From the NCBI RefSeq assembly GCF_006335115.1, contig NZ_VDMJ01000015.1:1-64000 (forward strand): 64,000 bases of DNA, written 5' to 3'. Origin of the DNA: Streptomyces sp. NP160. Lineage in GTDB: Bacteria > Actinomycetota > Actinomycetes > Actinomycetales > Quadrisphaeraceae. The notes under the pieces are model-generated. The model was given only the letters and a program-made list of their open reading frames with translations, was not told where the DNA came from and ran no database searches. Positions 1 through 8,401 of this stretch are shown piece by piece. How positions within the stretch are numbered: the first letter of the stretch is position 1; every line of letters begins with the position of its first letter. Position numbers and translations under genes: made by a program.

Positions 1-119
1 ACTTCCTCGGTGCCGCCATGCCTCTCATCCTCCAGTGGGTTGAGAGCCTCCGTCAGAGTCGGGGCGAGACACCCTGGCCCGCGTGGTCGGCTGATGCCGG
101 TGCGGGCCAGGGGTGGTGG

Positions 120-440
120 TCAGGCGGGACCGGCCCCGTGGGTGGGCTCGTCCTCGTTGTCATCAGCGCGTGGCGTCAGCCCGCACTCCGGGCAGTCGTC
201 GTGGCACGGCGTCTCGTTGCGCCAGGGGCGACCGCCCTTGAGTGCAAGCTCGATCGCCCGCTGGAGTCGCAGTACGTCCTCCCAGGGCAGGTCCGGGTTC
301 AGGAACAGCACGTTCGCGCCAGACACCGGGGAGGCCACGATCTGCAGGTCGAGGTCCTCCGTGGCGAGGATGTTGTAGTGGCGTGCCCACGCCAGGGAGT
401 ACGGGTCGTGCTTGGTCTGAGTGTTGTCGGCGGTGGTCAT
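120..440 (-). CDS. Small hypothetical protein with Cys cluster
   Basis: Not recognised. The 106-residue product starts at ATG 440, which has AAGGAG eight bases upstream, so I prefer this start to the longer open frame. The middle is a mixed sequence without membrane segments. The C-terminal part has a Cys cluster, CHDDCPECG, which could bind zinc, followed by an acidic tail. It lies 25 bp downstream of the excisionase-like gene on the same strand, so the two are probably cotranscribed and the gene belongs to the integration/excision end of the element. No gene is visible in bases 1-119; if an integrase accompanies the excisionase it must lie left of the window. Confidence 0.6.
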   Translation of the reverse strand: MTTADNTQTKHDPYSLAWARHYNILATEDLDLQIVASPVSGANVLFLNPDLPWEDVLRLQRAIELALKGGRPWRNETPCHDDCPECGLTPRADDNEDEPTHGAGPA

Positions 441-465
441 CTCTAAGCTCCTTCGAGGGGTCGGG

Positions 466-669
466 TCAGGCGCTGCGCTGGGCAGCGACGTAGGCGGCAA
501 GATCGCTTTCGAGTAGGCGCCACTGAGCGCCGACCTTGAATGCGGGTAGGTCGCCGCTGTCGATCAAGCGGCGCACGGTGCGCTCGGATACGCCCAGCGT
601 CTGGGCGGCGTACGGCTTGCCGACCAGGCGGTCGGGCCACTTGATCTTGAGGGGCTTCTTCTTGCTCAC
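466..669 (-). CDS. Excisionase-like MerR-type HTH protein (Xis)
   Basis: A 67-residue DNA-binding protein of the helix-turn-helix/excisionase family. Residues about 12-60 form the winged HTH: GKPYAAQTLGVSERTVRRLI is the recognition part and GDLPAFKVGAQWRLLESDL the wing. Such proteins bend DNA at the attachment site and steer a tyrosine integrase toward excision. The GTG start at 669 has GGAGG seven bases upstream, which decides against the longer frame reaching 777. It sits about 420 bp from the tRNA-derived att segment and 310 bp from a cluster of GTTGGCC repeats, the expected setting for a Xis gene. It could also be a small copy-control or transfer repressor, since this fold is shared. Confidence 0.75.
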   Translation of the reverse strand: MSKKKPLKIKWPDRLVGKPYAAQTLGVSERTVRRLIDSGDLPAFKVGAQWRLLESDLAAYVAAQRSA

Positions 670-980
670 ACGGGGCCTCCAACGGTGGAGGCAGCGACCG
701 GGCTCAGAGACGACAAAGGGCGCGTGAGTCAGCCGCTGCCGATGATCGACAGGGCCGCTCGCGCGCCCGCACTCCACACGTCCCAGGAGCCGAGGCCCGA
801 AGCGACTGTTTCAGGGGGCCCAGGCTGCCGCCGGTTCCGCCTGCCAGGGTCCGCCGGAGCGGAGGTAGCCGGTGGTCGTGCGGGGTGAGGCTCGGGAACA
901 GTCACACGGTTGACCGGAAAGGTAAGCCGCTGACCTCTCCACCACAAGGGTGTCGAGCCAAGTGGACAGACCTGGCCGCC

Positions 981-1028
981 GTTGGCCGAGCCTGCCGAGT
1001 TGGCCGCGCCAGTTGGCCCAAGTTGGCC
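981..1028. repeat. Four GTTGGCC direct repeats
   Basis: GTTGGCC occurs at 981-987, 999-1005, 1012-1018 and 1022-1028, all in the same orientation with start-to-start spacings of 18, 13 and 10 bases. The cluster lies between the excisionase gene and the tRNA-derived att core. Direct repeats at this place are typical of integrase arm-type or Xis binding sites, which is my inference; they could instead be iterons for the replication-type protein downstream. Confidence 0.5.
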
Positions 1029-1090
1029 GATGCAGAAGTCGAGGGGCGCGTCGGCGCGCCGCAAACCGGCCCTGACCTGCGGAAACGAGG

Positions 1091-1136
1091 CGCCCCCGGC
1101 TGGATTCGAACCAGCGACCATCGGATTAGAAGGAGA
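1091..1136 (-). other. tRNA-Arg(TCT) 3'-half, attachment-site identity segment
   Basis: Read on the minus strand this is the 3' half of a tRNA-Arg: anticodon-loop CTTCTAA, variable region GGTC, T-arm GCTGG-TTCGAAT-CCAGC and acceptor strand CGGGGGC. The 5' half is missing; the bases beyond the anticodon loop (from about 1137 rightwards) do not pair as a tRNA. This is what an integrative element carries to rebuild its target tRNA gene. It is the identity block of attP or of one integrated end. It is not a functional tRNA gene. Translation of it gives the well-known spurious peptide AGFEPATIGLEG in the extended upstream frame of the next gene. Confidence 0.8.
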
Positions 1137-1344
1137 ACACCCTTCGTTCCGCTGCGTCTCCGCTCGTCGCTCCAGGTCTCTGAGCAGGCACTTCGTCTCA
1201 CGCTGCAGCGCGCTGGTCCCGCCCCGTCTCACCCCGTGCTCGCCCGTCTCATGCAGATGTTGGCGCCACGTGAGCGCGAGACGTGTCTCTGGTCGACCTC
1301 CGCGCCCCCTGCGGCGAGCCCGCGAACGCCTGCTCGGAGGACCC

Positions 1345-2448
1345 ATGACCCTTGCCCAGAACACCCCGCCGCACCCACCCGCGGAACCGCCGCCTGTTGA
1401 GCCGCTGGGGGAGGAGAACGTCCTCGTCGTCGAGGACCAGTTCTTCGCCCTCGTGCCCGAGTGGGTCATCGAGGCCGACATCCCCGACGGCCCGTTCCGG
1501 CTGTACTGCCTGCTGCTCCGGTACGGCAACAGTTCCGGGGTCCGGATGCCCTCGCGGGGCACGCTTGCGCGGCGGCTCAGGCGCAGCACCGACGCTGTCG
1601 ACCGGGCCATGCGCGCCCTGGAGAAGACCGGGCTCGTCGTCGTCCAGCACCGCCAGCGCTGCGGCGCGACGCTGACGAACCAGTACCACCTGCGCACGCA
1701 GCGGCCGTCGGGTGCAGCTGGCGCTGACGAGGGCGGCTCTGGGGGAGGGGGCCGCACTTCTGCGGCCCCCTCCCCGTCGGCTTCACTGAGCCCGGCGCCG
1801 TCGGCGGCGACGGTGAGCGGGGCCCCGCTGGGGGAGGGCCGCGGATCTGCGGCCCCCCGCCGCACATCCGCGGAGGGGGCAGCCGCAGATCTGCGGCCCA
1901 ACCCAGAGATCTCTACCCAGAGAAGTTCTCCTCCCCCTCCGTCCCCCGCTCCGCCGGCCGCCGAGCACGCCCTGCGGGAGGAGGAGGTGGAGCTCCTGAC
2001 TCAGCTGGGCCTCGGCTCCGCTGTCGGCCTGGACCAGCTCGCCGTCCACTGCGCCGCGCTGCGCGCCGCACACGGCTGCGGCGCCACGCTGTGGAAGGGG
2101 CCGCATCTGCTCGCAGCCCTCCAGCTCGCCGTTGGCACCCGAGGCTGGCCGGCGCACCTTGCGACGGCGGCGCTGCTGAAGGTCGCCAAGGACCCGACGA
2201 CGCGCTCACCGATGCGGGTCGCCGAGGCGGGGCCGTGGTGGGACGAAGCCGCCGCCGACATGAGCGCCTCTCAACTCACCGAGGTCGACGTCGAGGCGCT
2301 CGAGGAGCGGTTGCAGGCCCTCGGCGGTGGACGAGTCGCGGTGCAGATGCAGGCCCGCGCGGAGCTGCAGCGTGAGGATCTGCCGCTGACCCGGACCACT
2401 GTGTTCCAGCGCGCCTGCGAGATCCTCGACCGACAGGCGGCGTCGTGA
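1345..2448 (+). CDS. Replication-type winged-helix protein
   Basis: A 367-residue protein. Residues about 30-120 form a winged helix of the kind found at the front of plasmid and phage replication proteins (PEWVIEADIPDGPFRLYCLL, then an HTH around PSRGTLARRLRRSTDAVDRA). A long Gly/Ser/Pro/Ala-rich linker follows at about 125-210, then a helical C-terminal domain ending in an Arg/Gln-rich stretch. ATG 1345 has GGAGG just upstream; the open frame reaching back to 982 only reads through the tRNA remnant. First gene rightwards of the att region, ahead of the mob genes, so a role in replication of the circular form or regulation of transfer is likely. No Rep catalytic motif is visible, so the function is inferred. 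Confidence 0.6.
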   Translation: MTLAQNTPPHPPAEPPPVEPLGEENVLVVEDQFFALVPEWVIEADIPDGPFRLYCLLLRYGNSSGVRMPSRGTLARRLRRSTDAVDRAMRALEKTGLVVVQHRQRCGATLTNQYHLRTQRPSGAAGADEGGSGGGGRTSAAPSPSASLSPAPSAATVSGAPLGEGRGSAAPRRTSAEGAAADLRPNPEISTQRSSPPPPSPAPPAAEHALREEEVELLTQLGLGSAVGLDQLAVHCAALRAAHGCGATLWKGPHLLAALQLAVGTRGWPAHLATAALLKVAKDPTTRSPMRVAEAGPWWDEAAADMSASQLTEVDVEALEERLQALGGGRVAVQMQARAELQREDLPLTRTTVFQRACEILDRQAAS

Positions 2449-2531
2449 GGCGGCCCGCTGCTGGCTCCGTCGCTTTGCCCATGTCGGCAGAGGCGGCTTC
2501 TGCTGGAGTCGGAAGGGCGGGAGCAAGATAT

Positions 2532-2550
2532 GCATCTGGTACCCAGATGC
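2532..2550. repeat. Perfect hairpin upstream of mobC, candidate oriT
   Basis: GCATCTGG-TAC-CCAGATGC is a perfect 8-bp inverted repeat with a 3-base loop, placed in the 200-bp gap between the replication-type gene and mobC. Relaxosome origins usually carry such an inverted repeat next to the nick site and close to mobC and the relaxase gene. The nick site itself I cannot place. Confidence 0.45.
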
Positions 2551-2665
2551 GCCGTCGCTGCCGCGCCGGACTCCGCTCGCTGCGCATCGCAGGCCCCAGC
2601 GGGGGCGACGTCTACCGGGCGCGATCGTCGTCAGCGGCCGGCGCTGGGCCAGGCAGGTGGACGCG

Positions 2666-3121
2666 GTGAGCGCCGTCGGACAGCGAGCGGGTCGGGCACG
2701 TCGCTACGCCAAGGCCCGGGACCGCCAGGTCAAGTTCCGCGCCACCGCGGAGGAGCACGCGCTGCTGGTCGAGGCTGCCCGCTCGGCGGGGCTGACGCCG
2801 TCGGGGTACGCCGCGGAGGCGGCGCTGGCGGCGGCACGGGGTGTGCGGGCGCCGTCGCTGCTGCCGGTCCGTGAGGCGTTGGTGGAGCTGATGGCGGCCC
2901 GCACGCAGGTGCGCCGGTTCGCGGTGAACGTGAACCAAGCGGTCAAGGCACTGAACGCCACGGGGGAGGCGCCGGAGTGGTTGGCGACGGCAGTCGCCAT
3001 CACTGACCGTGCCGTGCTGCGCCTGGACGGCGCGGCCGCTGACCTCGTCCACGCTGCGCGATCTGCTCGGCGGTCCGCGGTCGCTCCTCCGCTAGCCCTG
3101 GCCGCGCGGGAGGAGTCATGA
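2666..3121 (+). CDS. mobC: MobC-like relaxosome accessory protein
   Basis: About 151 residues. The N-terminal third is a ribbon-helix-helix-like segment (QVKFRATAEEHALLVEAARS then GLTPSGYAAEAAL), and the helical C-terminal part contains VRRFAVNVNQAVKALNATGE, which is characteristic of MobC proteins. These proteins bind oriT and help the relaxase melt and nick it. GTG 2666 has AGGTGG at good distance; GTG 2657 would add three residues. Its stop overlaps the relaxase start (ATGA at 3118), so the two are translationally coupled. The family call is based on the RHH plus NVNQ-type signature. Confidence 0.8.
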   Translation: MSAVGQRAGRARRYAKARDRQVKFRATAEEHALLVEAARSAGLTPSGYAAEAALAAARGVRAPSLLPVREALVELMAARTQVRRFAVNVNQAVKALNATGEAPEWLATAVAITDRAVLRLDGAAADLVHAARSARRSAVAPPLALAAREES

Positions 3122-4149
3122 TCGGCAAGGTCGTTCGAGGTAACGACGTCGGGGGGTTGCTGCGCTACCTGTACGGGCCGGGTCGTGCGAACGAGCACAC
3201 CAACCCGCACGTGGTGGCTGCGTGGGACGACGGCGTCGTGGCGGACTGCGCTCCGGGCAGGAACCCGCGGTTGAAGCGGCTGACGGCGCTCTTAGAGCAG
3301 CCGCTGGCCGCGCTGGACCGCCGACCGTCGCCGTCGGTGTGGCACTGCCCGCTGCGTACGGCTCCGGGTGACAGGGAGCTGTCCGACGCCGAGTGGGCGG
3401 ATGTCGCGGCTGAGGTGCTGCATCAGACGGGCCTTGCGCCCCGTGGAGATGCTGGCGGGTGCCGATGGGTCGCCGTACGCCACGCCGACGACCACATCCA
3501 CCTGGCGGTCACGCTCGCCCGCCAGGACGGACGTCGGGCGCGCACCTCGCACGACTACGCGCGGCTTGGTGCAGCGTGCCGCACGGTGGAGGAGCGGTAC
3601 GGGCTGAAGTTGACGCCAGCTCGGGACCGGACCGCGCCCAAGCGCCCAACGCGTGCGGAGGCCGAACGCGCGCAGCGTGAGGGGCGAGCGGAGACGCCTC
3701 GCCAGCAGTTGCGTCGCCAGGTTCGCCAGGCCGCGCTATCAGTCACCGACCTTCGTAGCTTCGTCGAGGCCCTGGAGAGCGCTCAAGTGCAGGTCCGCCT
3801 CCGCTACAGCGAGCTTGACCCGACACTGGTGACCGGCTACTCAGTGGCGGACATCTCACATCGGACGACCGCCGGCGAACTCGTCTGGTACGGCGGAGGC
3901 AAGCTCGCGCCACAGCTCTCCCTACCGAAGCTCCAGCGCATCTGGACGAACGGGGCGGCGACCAGGACACGGCGAACCGCGCTTGGAACAGGTGCGACTC
4001 AGCGGCCCCGTACGCCCAAGAAACAGCAGCGGGTGCTCAGGGCTGCTGCCTCGATCGTCGCACATGTGGAGGACGGCAATGTTGGCTCGGCGATCGCAGG
4101 CCTCGCTGTTCAGGTCGTGAAGGCTAGCCGTCCCCCTCGACGTCCGTAG
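3118..4149 (+). CDS. Relaxase/mobilization nuclease
   Basis: A 343-residue relaxase that should cleave oriT and stay covalently attached to the 5' end of the transferred strand. The N-terminus has RYLYGPGR with Tyr17 and Tyr19 as candidate nucleophiles, and residues about 123-130 carry the histidine triad HADDHIHL that binds the metal. After the nuclease domain comes an Arg/Lys-rich region (about 170-205) and a poorly conserved tail. Organisation and coupling to MobC fit the MOBP-like relaxases of actinobacterial conjugative elements. It is short: many relaxases carry a helicase or primase domain, absent here. The matching coupling protein and T4SS lie downstream on the opposite strand. Confidence 0.85.
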   Translation: MIGKVVRGNDVGGLLRYLYGPGRANEHTNPHVVAAWDDGVVADCAPGRNPRLKRLTALLEQPLAALDRRPSPSVWHCPLRTAPGDRELSDAEWADVAAEVLHQTGLAPRGDAGGCRWVAVRHADDHIHLAVTLARQDGRRARTSHDYARLGAACRTVEERYGLKLTPARDRTAPKRPTRAEAERAQREGRAETPRQQLRRQVRQAALSVTDLRSFVEALESAQVQVRLRYSELDPTLVTGYSVADISHRTTAGELVWYGGGKLAPQLSLPKLQRIWTNGAATRTRRTALGTGATQRPRTPKKQQRVLRAAASIVAHVEDGNVGSAIAGLAVQVVKASRPPRRP

Positions 4150-4230
4150 GTACCTGCCCGCTCTCACTGAAGTGGCTCTGACTTCCCATCTTCCAGTGCA
4201 CCATGCGTACGTCGAACCAGGAGGAGCACT

Positions 4231-7200
4231 GTGAGCGCCATTGCCATCGCTTTCGCCACGTACGTTGCCCAAGAGGGCGGCTCCAAGATCGCGGACTCGA
4301 TTGGCGCGAAGGTCAAGAGCGGACGTTGGGCGAGGCGAGCCGTCGCAAGAGCATTTGCATCTCAGCCGCGACCAAGGCCGGTACAAGCCGCCACTGAGTG
4401 GCTGAAGCTCGACGAGACGCTTCGCGAAGTCTTATTGAGTGCGAATCGCCCGGGCGAGACAAGTCGCCAATCATTGGACTCATACCTGACGCACCACTCT
4501 AAGCGGTGGGCGAAGCTTAGTGCGCGCGATCGCGCGGCGAGACTAGAATCTGTTCTGGACGAAATTTACGACTCTGTTCTGTCAGAGCACGATCCCTCAT
4601 GGTCAAGCCGCATCGCTAGCGCGCGAACGATGGCCGCCGTCAGCGAGGTGAGCGACTCGATCAAGGTACTCAGCCAGGATCTCCGGTCAGTCGAAGCGAG
4701 AAGATCTGAAACTGAGGTTGTCTCCCGGATACAAATTTTGCCATCAGGCTCACGAGATCGACTCCTGCAATACTGGCGCGACGATCCACTAGGTGTCTGG
4801 GAGGTCTTAGCTGCCTACACCTCCATCGACGCCACACCTGCTGAGGTTTCACGGCAGTGGTACGCCCTCACTCCCGCGGCGGTCCTGGAAGGAAGCGGCG
4901 CAACGCAATTGGCCGCCGGCGAGCTCGCCTGGGCCTACGGGGAGCCCGCCCTGGCCGCGAGATTGTTTGAGGGCGCTGCCCATTCGGGTGTTCCCCAGGC
5001 TGCCTGGCACTTGACGCTCGCGGCTTTGCTTTATGGCGATAGCGGTCACCCCCAGGATGCACGGAGATCTGTAGACGCAGCCAGGGCGGTAGGTGACGAC
5101 CCGCGAGTGGAAGCTGTTTCTGCCGCCCTCGTCGAGGACTGGGCGAGTCTGGGCCCCGCCTTGGCGAGGTGGGCCCCGCATGGTCCCGTTGAGCGGTCAT
5201 GTCACTACGCCCTCACGACTCGCCAGGTGTCGTCTGGTGACGGGCCTCCTCCAACGACCGAACGGGACCGACTCATTTCGTTGGGTCAGCAGTATGTACG
5301 CCAGGGCACGCCAGGAATTGAGCTTCACGTCGCAGGCAGCCTTTTCCTTCGAGCAACGTCTGGCGAGTCCACCAACCCTTATGGAGAATTGTCCGCAGTG
5401 AAAGAAATCGCTCTCCGCGTGCGTGACTCGCGGAGAGCATGTCGAGCTGATTCTGGCGAAGCTGTGGCTCTCGCCGTTAAAGCTGCCTTTCATGCCGGCG
5501 ATCCTGATGCGGCCATCGATATCGGCACGGTTGACGGACAGGCGACTGCGGCGGAAGCAGCTCATCCAGAAGTGGCTTCGAGCGTCACTCTCGCGTCTGT
5601 AGCCCGCGGAGACACGCTGCCGGAAGATCTTGGCAATATGTCCGCATTTGACGTCGCAAGGATCCGAGCCTACGCCGCTGAACGTGATCGGACGCCCGCA
5701 GCAGAGCATTGGCGAGCGGCGTCGAGAGCGGCGACCGCTGACTATGAGCGCGTTGTGGCGCTCGTGGGAATGGCTCGTCTCGGGGCCAGTGACACCGCCG
5801 AGCTGCAAGAGCTCAGCATCCGCTACCCAGAGCTGGCACAGCAGATCCGGGCCATCGAGGACCTGGCCCAGGGGCGGGACGGCGAGGCCATTGCAAGTCT
5901 TCGGCTTCTCGCACAGACCTCCATCACGGCAGCCAATGAACTCGTCGCAGCCCTACTTGAAGTCGACGATCGCCAAGGTGCCGTTCAAGTTATGCGTTCT
6001 GCGTCTGCGACATTCCATGACCCAGAATTCCGGTACCGAGCAGCTGTCATCCTCCGGAGGATGGGAAATATTGCCAGTGCTCGCGAGGAGATCCGCGAGT
6101 GCCTATCCGGGGCTCCTGCAACCTGGCCTGGTCTGGCGGAGGCGAGACGACTAGCCGCAGGACTCGCTTTGGATGACGACGACATTGCGGGTGCTGAGGA
6201 GATGCTCCGCGCGGCCCTGGAAGCCAATCCACGGGATCGTGCGACTCGATGGGGCGTTATCCGGCTGCTCCTGTCGAGAGCCGACCACGAGGCTGCCTGG
6301 CGAGTTTTTGGAGAACACGAAACGGTACTCGAAGTTACCAATGACGATGAAGCTCTGGCCTGGATACTGCTTCACCGCGAGTTCTCGACCCCGTCGGAGA
6401 CAACGATCGGGTGCCTGCGGTTGATTCGGCAGTTCTCTGCATCGGAGCACGTCCAAGCAGCAGCCCTAACCGCTGTAGTGACGCACGAAGGAGAGAGTGA
6501 GCCGCTGGACGCGGATCTCATTGCAAATTTTCAGGCGGCAGTCGCAGCTTTCTCCGAAGCCTGGCCAGATAGCTCCTTCTTCTCAGTTCGTAGCGTGCCG
6601 GAGGACCCTGATGAAATACTGTCCTCCTTGAACGACCTCACAAGGCGGACCCCCGAACAGGAACAGATCATCCATGAAGTGACCCTCATGGTCACCCTGA
6701 GCAGGCTTCCCTTTGGAACCCTGTCGGCCATTCTGGGGCAGAATTACACTGACTTTGTCATCCGGCGGGGGCTTGATGTCATTCCGTCTCGACACCCGGT
6801 ACCGGCTGAGCACGATATCGACGTTGAAACGTACAAGCGGGCGAGGGGTGGCGGGGTAGTGGTCGATACTACGACCCTTGCTCTCCTGCCGGTGCTGCCC
6901 AGCAGCGTCTCTGATCGCTTGAAGGCATCCGTATTGCTGAACGCTGCGGATGACACCCTGATCGACGCCCGCTCAGCGCGATCGCTTGGCGTTCGTCCTA
7001 GCCCGGGGAGGCTTGGTTGGGACGAACGCAGTCAGAGCGCCCGATTCTATGAGAACGACATGGATTGGGAGCGGAAAGTTCACCAGCAGGCCGTCAGCCT
7101 GGTCGCCGACTTGCAGAAGGTGAGGAGGCATCCAGTCCCAAGAAGGGGTCTCGATTCGCGAATCGATTGGGATACGCCATGGATGCGTTCTGTCGCCCTC

Positions 7201-7914
7201 GCGCTTCACTTGGGCATTCCACTTTGGTCTGATGATGCTGGTCTACGCAGTGTTGCGCGGGCCGTCGGCGTAACTGCGTTCTCGACCACTGCCGCCTTGG
7301 ATGCGATGTCAACCGAGAATAGCATCTCGGGTGAGGAAAGAGACGAATGTGATCGGCTGCTGGTCGAAGGTCGCGTAGGCGACATCCCCTTGATCGGACG
7401 AACTCACTTTGTCTTATCGTTAGCGGAGGACGCGCACTGGGGCGCGGGAGCATTATCCCTGGCCTTCAGTCGGCCGGCCGCTTGGCGCAACGTCATCTCC
7501 ACCATGGAATCCGTCGCAAATCTGCTTCCGAGTATCTTCCGTCACGCTCCTGAAAGCGTACCGAGTTGGGCATACTCTTTCGCGCGAGGTGCGGGGTACG
7601 CGTACCAAGCGCAACCCGAGCTTTTGTCGCTCGTGCTTGGCCGGATGTTGGTCGACTTCATACATGCTTCAAGGACTCAGGCCTCTCAGGTTTCTCAGGT
7701 AGTGGACGCAATGCGTCTTGCGATGCGCGGGGTTTCGAACTCGGCCACGAGTGGAGGGAACTTCGTCGAAGCCGCTTTCAAGGTGTACTTGTCGGCGCTG
7801 ATGGCGACCCTTCCCCCACGCATGGCGGCGCAGTACGTCCTAGCGTGCTCTGCAGCGCTTAGTGAGGAGGATCGGACGGTCATCGCCCGACTGGTTATAA
7901 AAGGTGACAGTTGA
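4231..7914 (+). CDS. Large TPR-rich protein with C-terminal PIN-like nuclease domain
   Basis: A 1227-residue protein starting at GTG 4231 after a strong AGGAGGAG. The N-terminus has a short glycine/alanine segment and helices (1-150); residues about 200-770 are consecutive helical pairs of TPR/SEL1 character (for example LAAGELAWAYGEPALAARLF). Residues about 876-1015 look like a PIN domain: GVVVDTTTLAL with Asp879 after a hydrophobic strand, and later IPLWSDDAGLRSVARAVGV with Asp1001/Asp1002. A helical tail follows. PIN domains cut RNA; TPR arrays usually sense or scaffold. The gene is much richer in A/T than its neighbours (31 of 60 G/C in 4561-4620 against 48 of 60 in 2041-2100), so it was probably acquired separately. 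A defence or abortive-infection cargo gene is plausible but not shown. Confidence 0.6.
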   Translation: MSAIAIAFATYVAQEGGSKIADSIGAKVKSGRWARRAVARAFASQPRPRPVQAATEWLKLDETLREVLLSANRPGETSRQSLDSYLTHHSKRWAKLSARDRAARLESVLDEIYDSVLSEHDPSWSSRIASARTMAAVSEVSDSIKVLSQDLRSVEARRSETEVVSRIQILPSGSRDRLLQYWRDDPLGVWEVLAAYTSIDATPAEVSRQWYALTPAAVLEGSGATQLAAGELAWAYGEPALAARLFEGAAHSGVPQAAWHLTLAALLYGDSGHPQDARRSVDAARAVGDDPRVEAVSAALVEDWASLGPALARWAPHGPVERSCHYALTTRQVSSGDGPPPTTERDRLISLGQQYVRQGTPGIELHVAGSLFLRATSGESTNPYGELSAVKEIALRVRDSRRACRADSGEAVALAVKAAFHAGDPDAAIDIGTVDGQATAAEAAHPEVASSVTLASVARGDTLPEDLGNMSAFDVARIRAYAAERDRTPAAEHWRAASRAATADYERVVALVGMARLGASDTAELQELSIRYPELAQQIRAIEDLAQGRDGEAIASLRLLAQTSITAANELVAALLEVDDRQGAVQVMRSASATFHDPEFRYRAAVILRRMGNIASAREEIRECLSGAPATWPGLAEARRLAAGLALDDDDIAGAEEMLRAALEANPRDRATRWGVIRLLLSRADHEAAWRVFGEHETVLEVTNDDEALAWILLHREFSTPSETTIGCLRLIRQFSASEHVQAAALTAVVTHEGESEPLDADLIANFQAAVAAFSEAWPDSSFFSVRSVPEDPDEILSSLNDLTRRTPEQEQIIHEVTLMVTLSRLPFGTLSAILGQNYTDFVIRRGLDVIPSRHPVPAEHDIDVETYKRARGGGVVVDTTTLALLPVLPSSVSDRLKASVLLNAADDTLIDARSARSLGVRPSPGRLGWDERSQSARFYENDMDWERKVHQQAVSLVADLQKVRRHPVPRRGLDSRIDWDTPWMRSVALALHLGIPLWSDDAGLRSVARAVGVTAFSTTAALDAMSTENSISGEERDECDRLLVEGRVGDIPLIGRTHFVLSLAEDAHWGAGALSLAFSRPAAWRNVISTMESVANLLPSIFRHAPESVPSWAYSFARGAGYAYQAQPELLSLVLGRMLVDFIHASRTQASQVSQVVDAMRLAMRGVSNSATSGGNFVEAAFKVYLSALMATLPPRMAAQYVLACSAALSEEDRTVIARLVIKGDS

Positions 7915-7942
7915 CCCTGTAGCCAACGCCTATGCCAATCCT

Positions 7943-8401
7943 CTAATTCGGGCGCAGATTGCCAACGCGGTCGAGGGGCGGTATGTGTGTTTCCTCGTGA
8001 CGGGTCGATGAGCAACTTGAGAAAGGACCTCGGGAACTGAGAAGTACGACGAGTTGAGGATCAAGAAACTGATGCAGCCAAGTGGACATGCCCAATGCTG
8101 GATCGTAACGCAGCGCCTTCCACGAGCGCCAGAGCGCTTCAAAGCGCACCACAGCCTCGCGGTGCTCTCGCCACCGGGAGCACCAGCGAAACTCACCGCC
8201 GAGAGGCCGGGGAAAGGTGGCGCAGAAATAGTTCAGAACCCAGCTGTCAAGGTCGGAGTAGTCATCCTCGCCGTTATGCGCGTTGTTCGAAGGGGGGCCG
8301 AGACCGATGTCGGCGAGTTCCGCTTCGTCGGCACGAAGCTCTAACCGCGCCAGTCGAGCGTCGACCTCGGCCTGCCACCGCTCACTGTTCGCGCCGGTCA
8401 T
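7943..8401 (-). CDS. DUF4913 family protein
   Basis: A 152-residue protein with the conserved core of DUF4913: FPRPLGGEFRWCSRWREH, then RFEALWRSWKALRYDP and STWLHQFLDPQLVVLLSSRG. This family is common in conjugative and integrative elements of actinobacteria, next to coupling-protein genes; its function is unknown. The start ATG overlaps the stop of the VirD4-like gene (ATGA at 8398-8401), so it is the last gene of the transfer operon. The C-terminal end is somewhat richer in A/T, like the neighbouring TPR-PIN gene with which it converges, 28 bp apart. Confidence 0.75.
   Translation of the reverse strand: MTGANSERWQAEVDARLARLELRADEAELADIGLGPPSNNAHNGEDDYSDLDSWVLNYFCATFPRPLGGEFRWCSRWREHREAVVRFEALWRSWKALRYDPALGMSTWLHQFLDPQLVVLLSSRGPFSSCSSTRHEETHIPPLDRVGNLRPN

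Noticed and set aside
1091-1136. Functional tRNA-Arg gene
   Set aside because: The 5' half (acceptor 5' strand, D-arm, anticodon-stem 5' strand) is missing, so no cloverleaf can form.
982-1344. Open frame joined to the replication-type gene, with peptide AGFEPATIGLEG
   Set aside because: The peptide is the usual mistranslation of a tRNA 3' half; a good ribosome site and ATG are at 1345.
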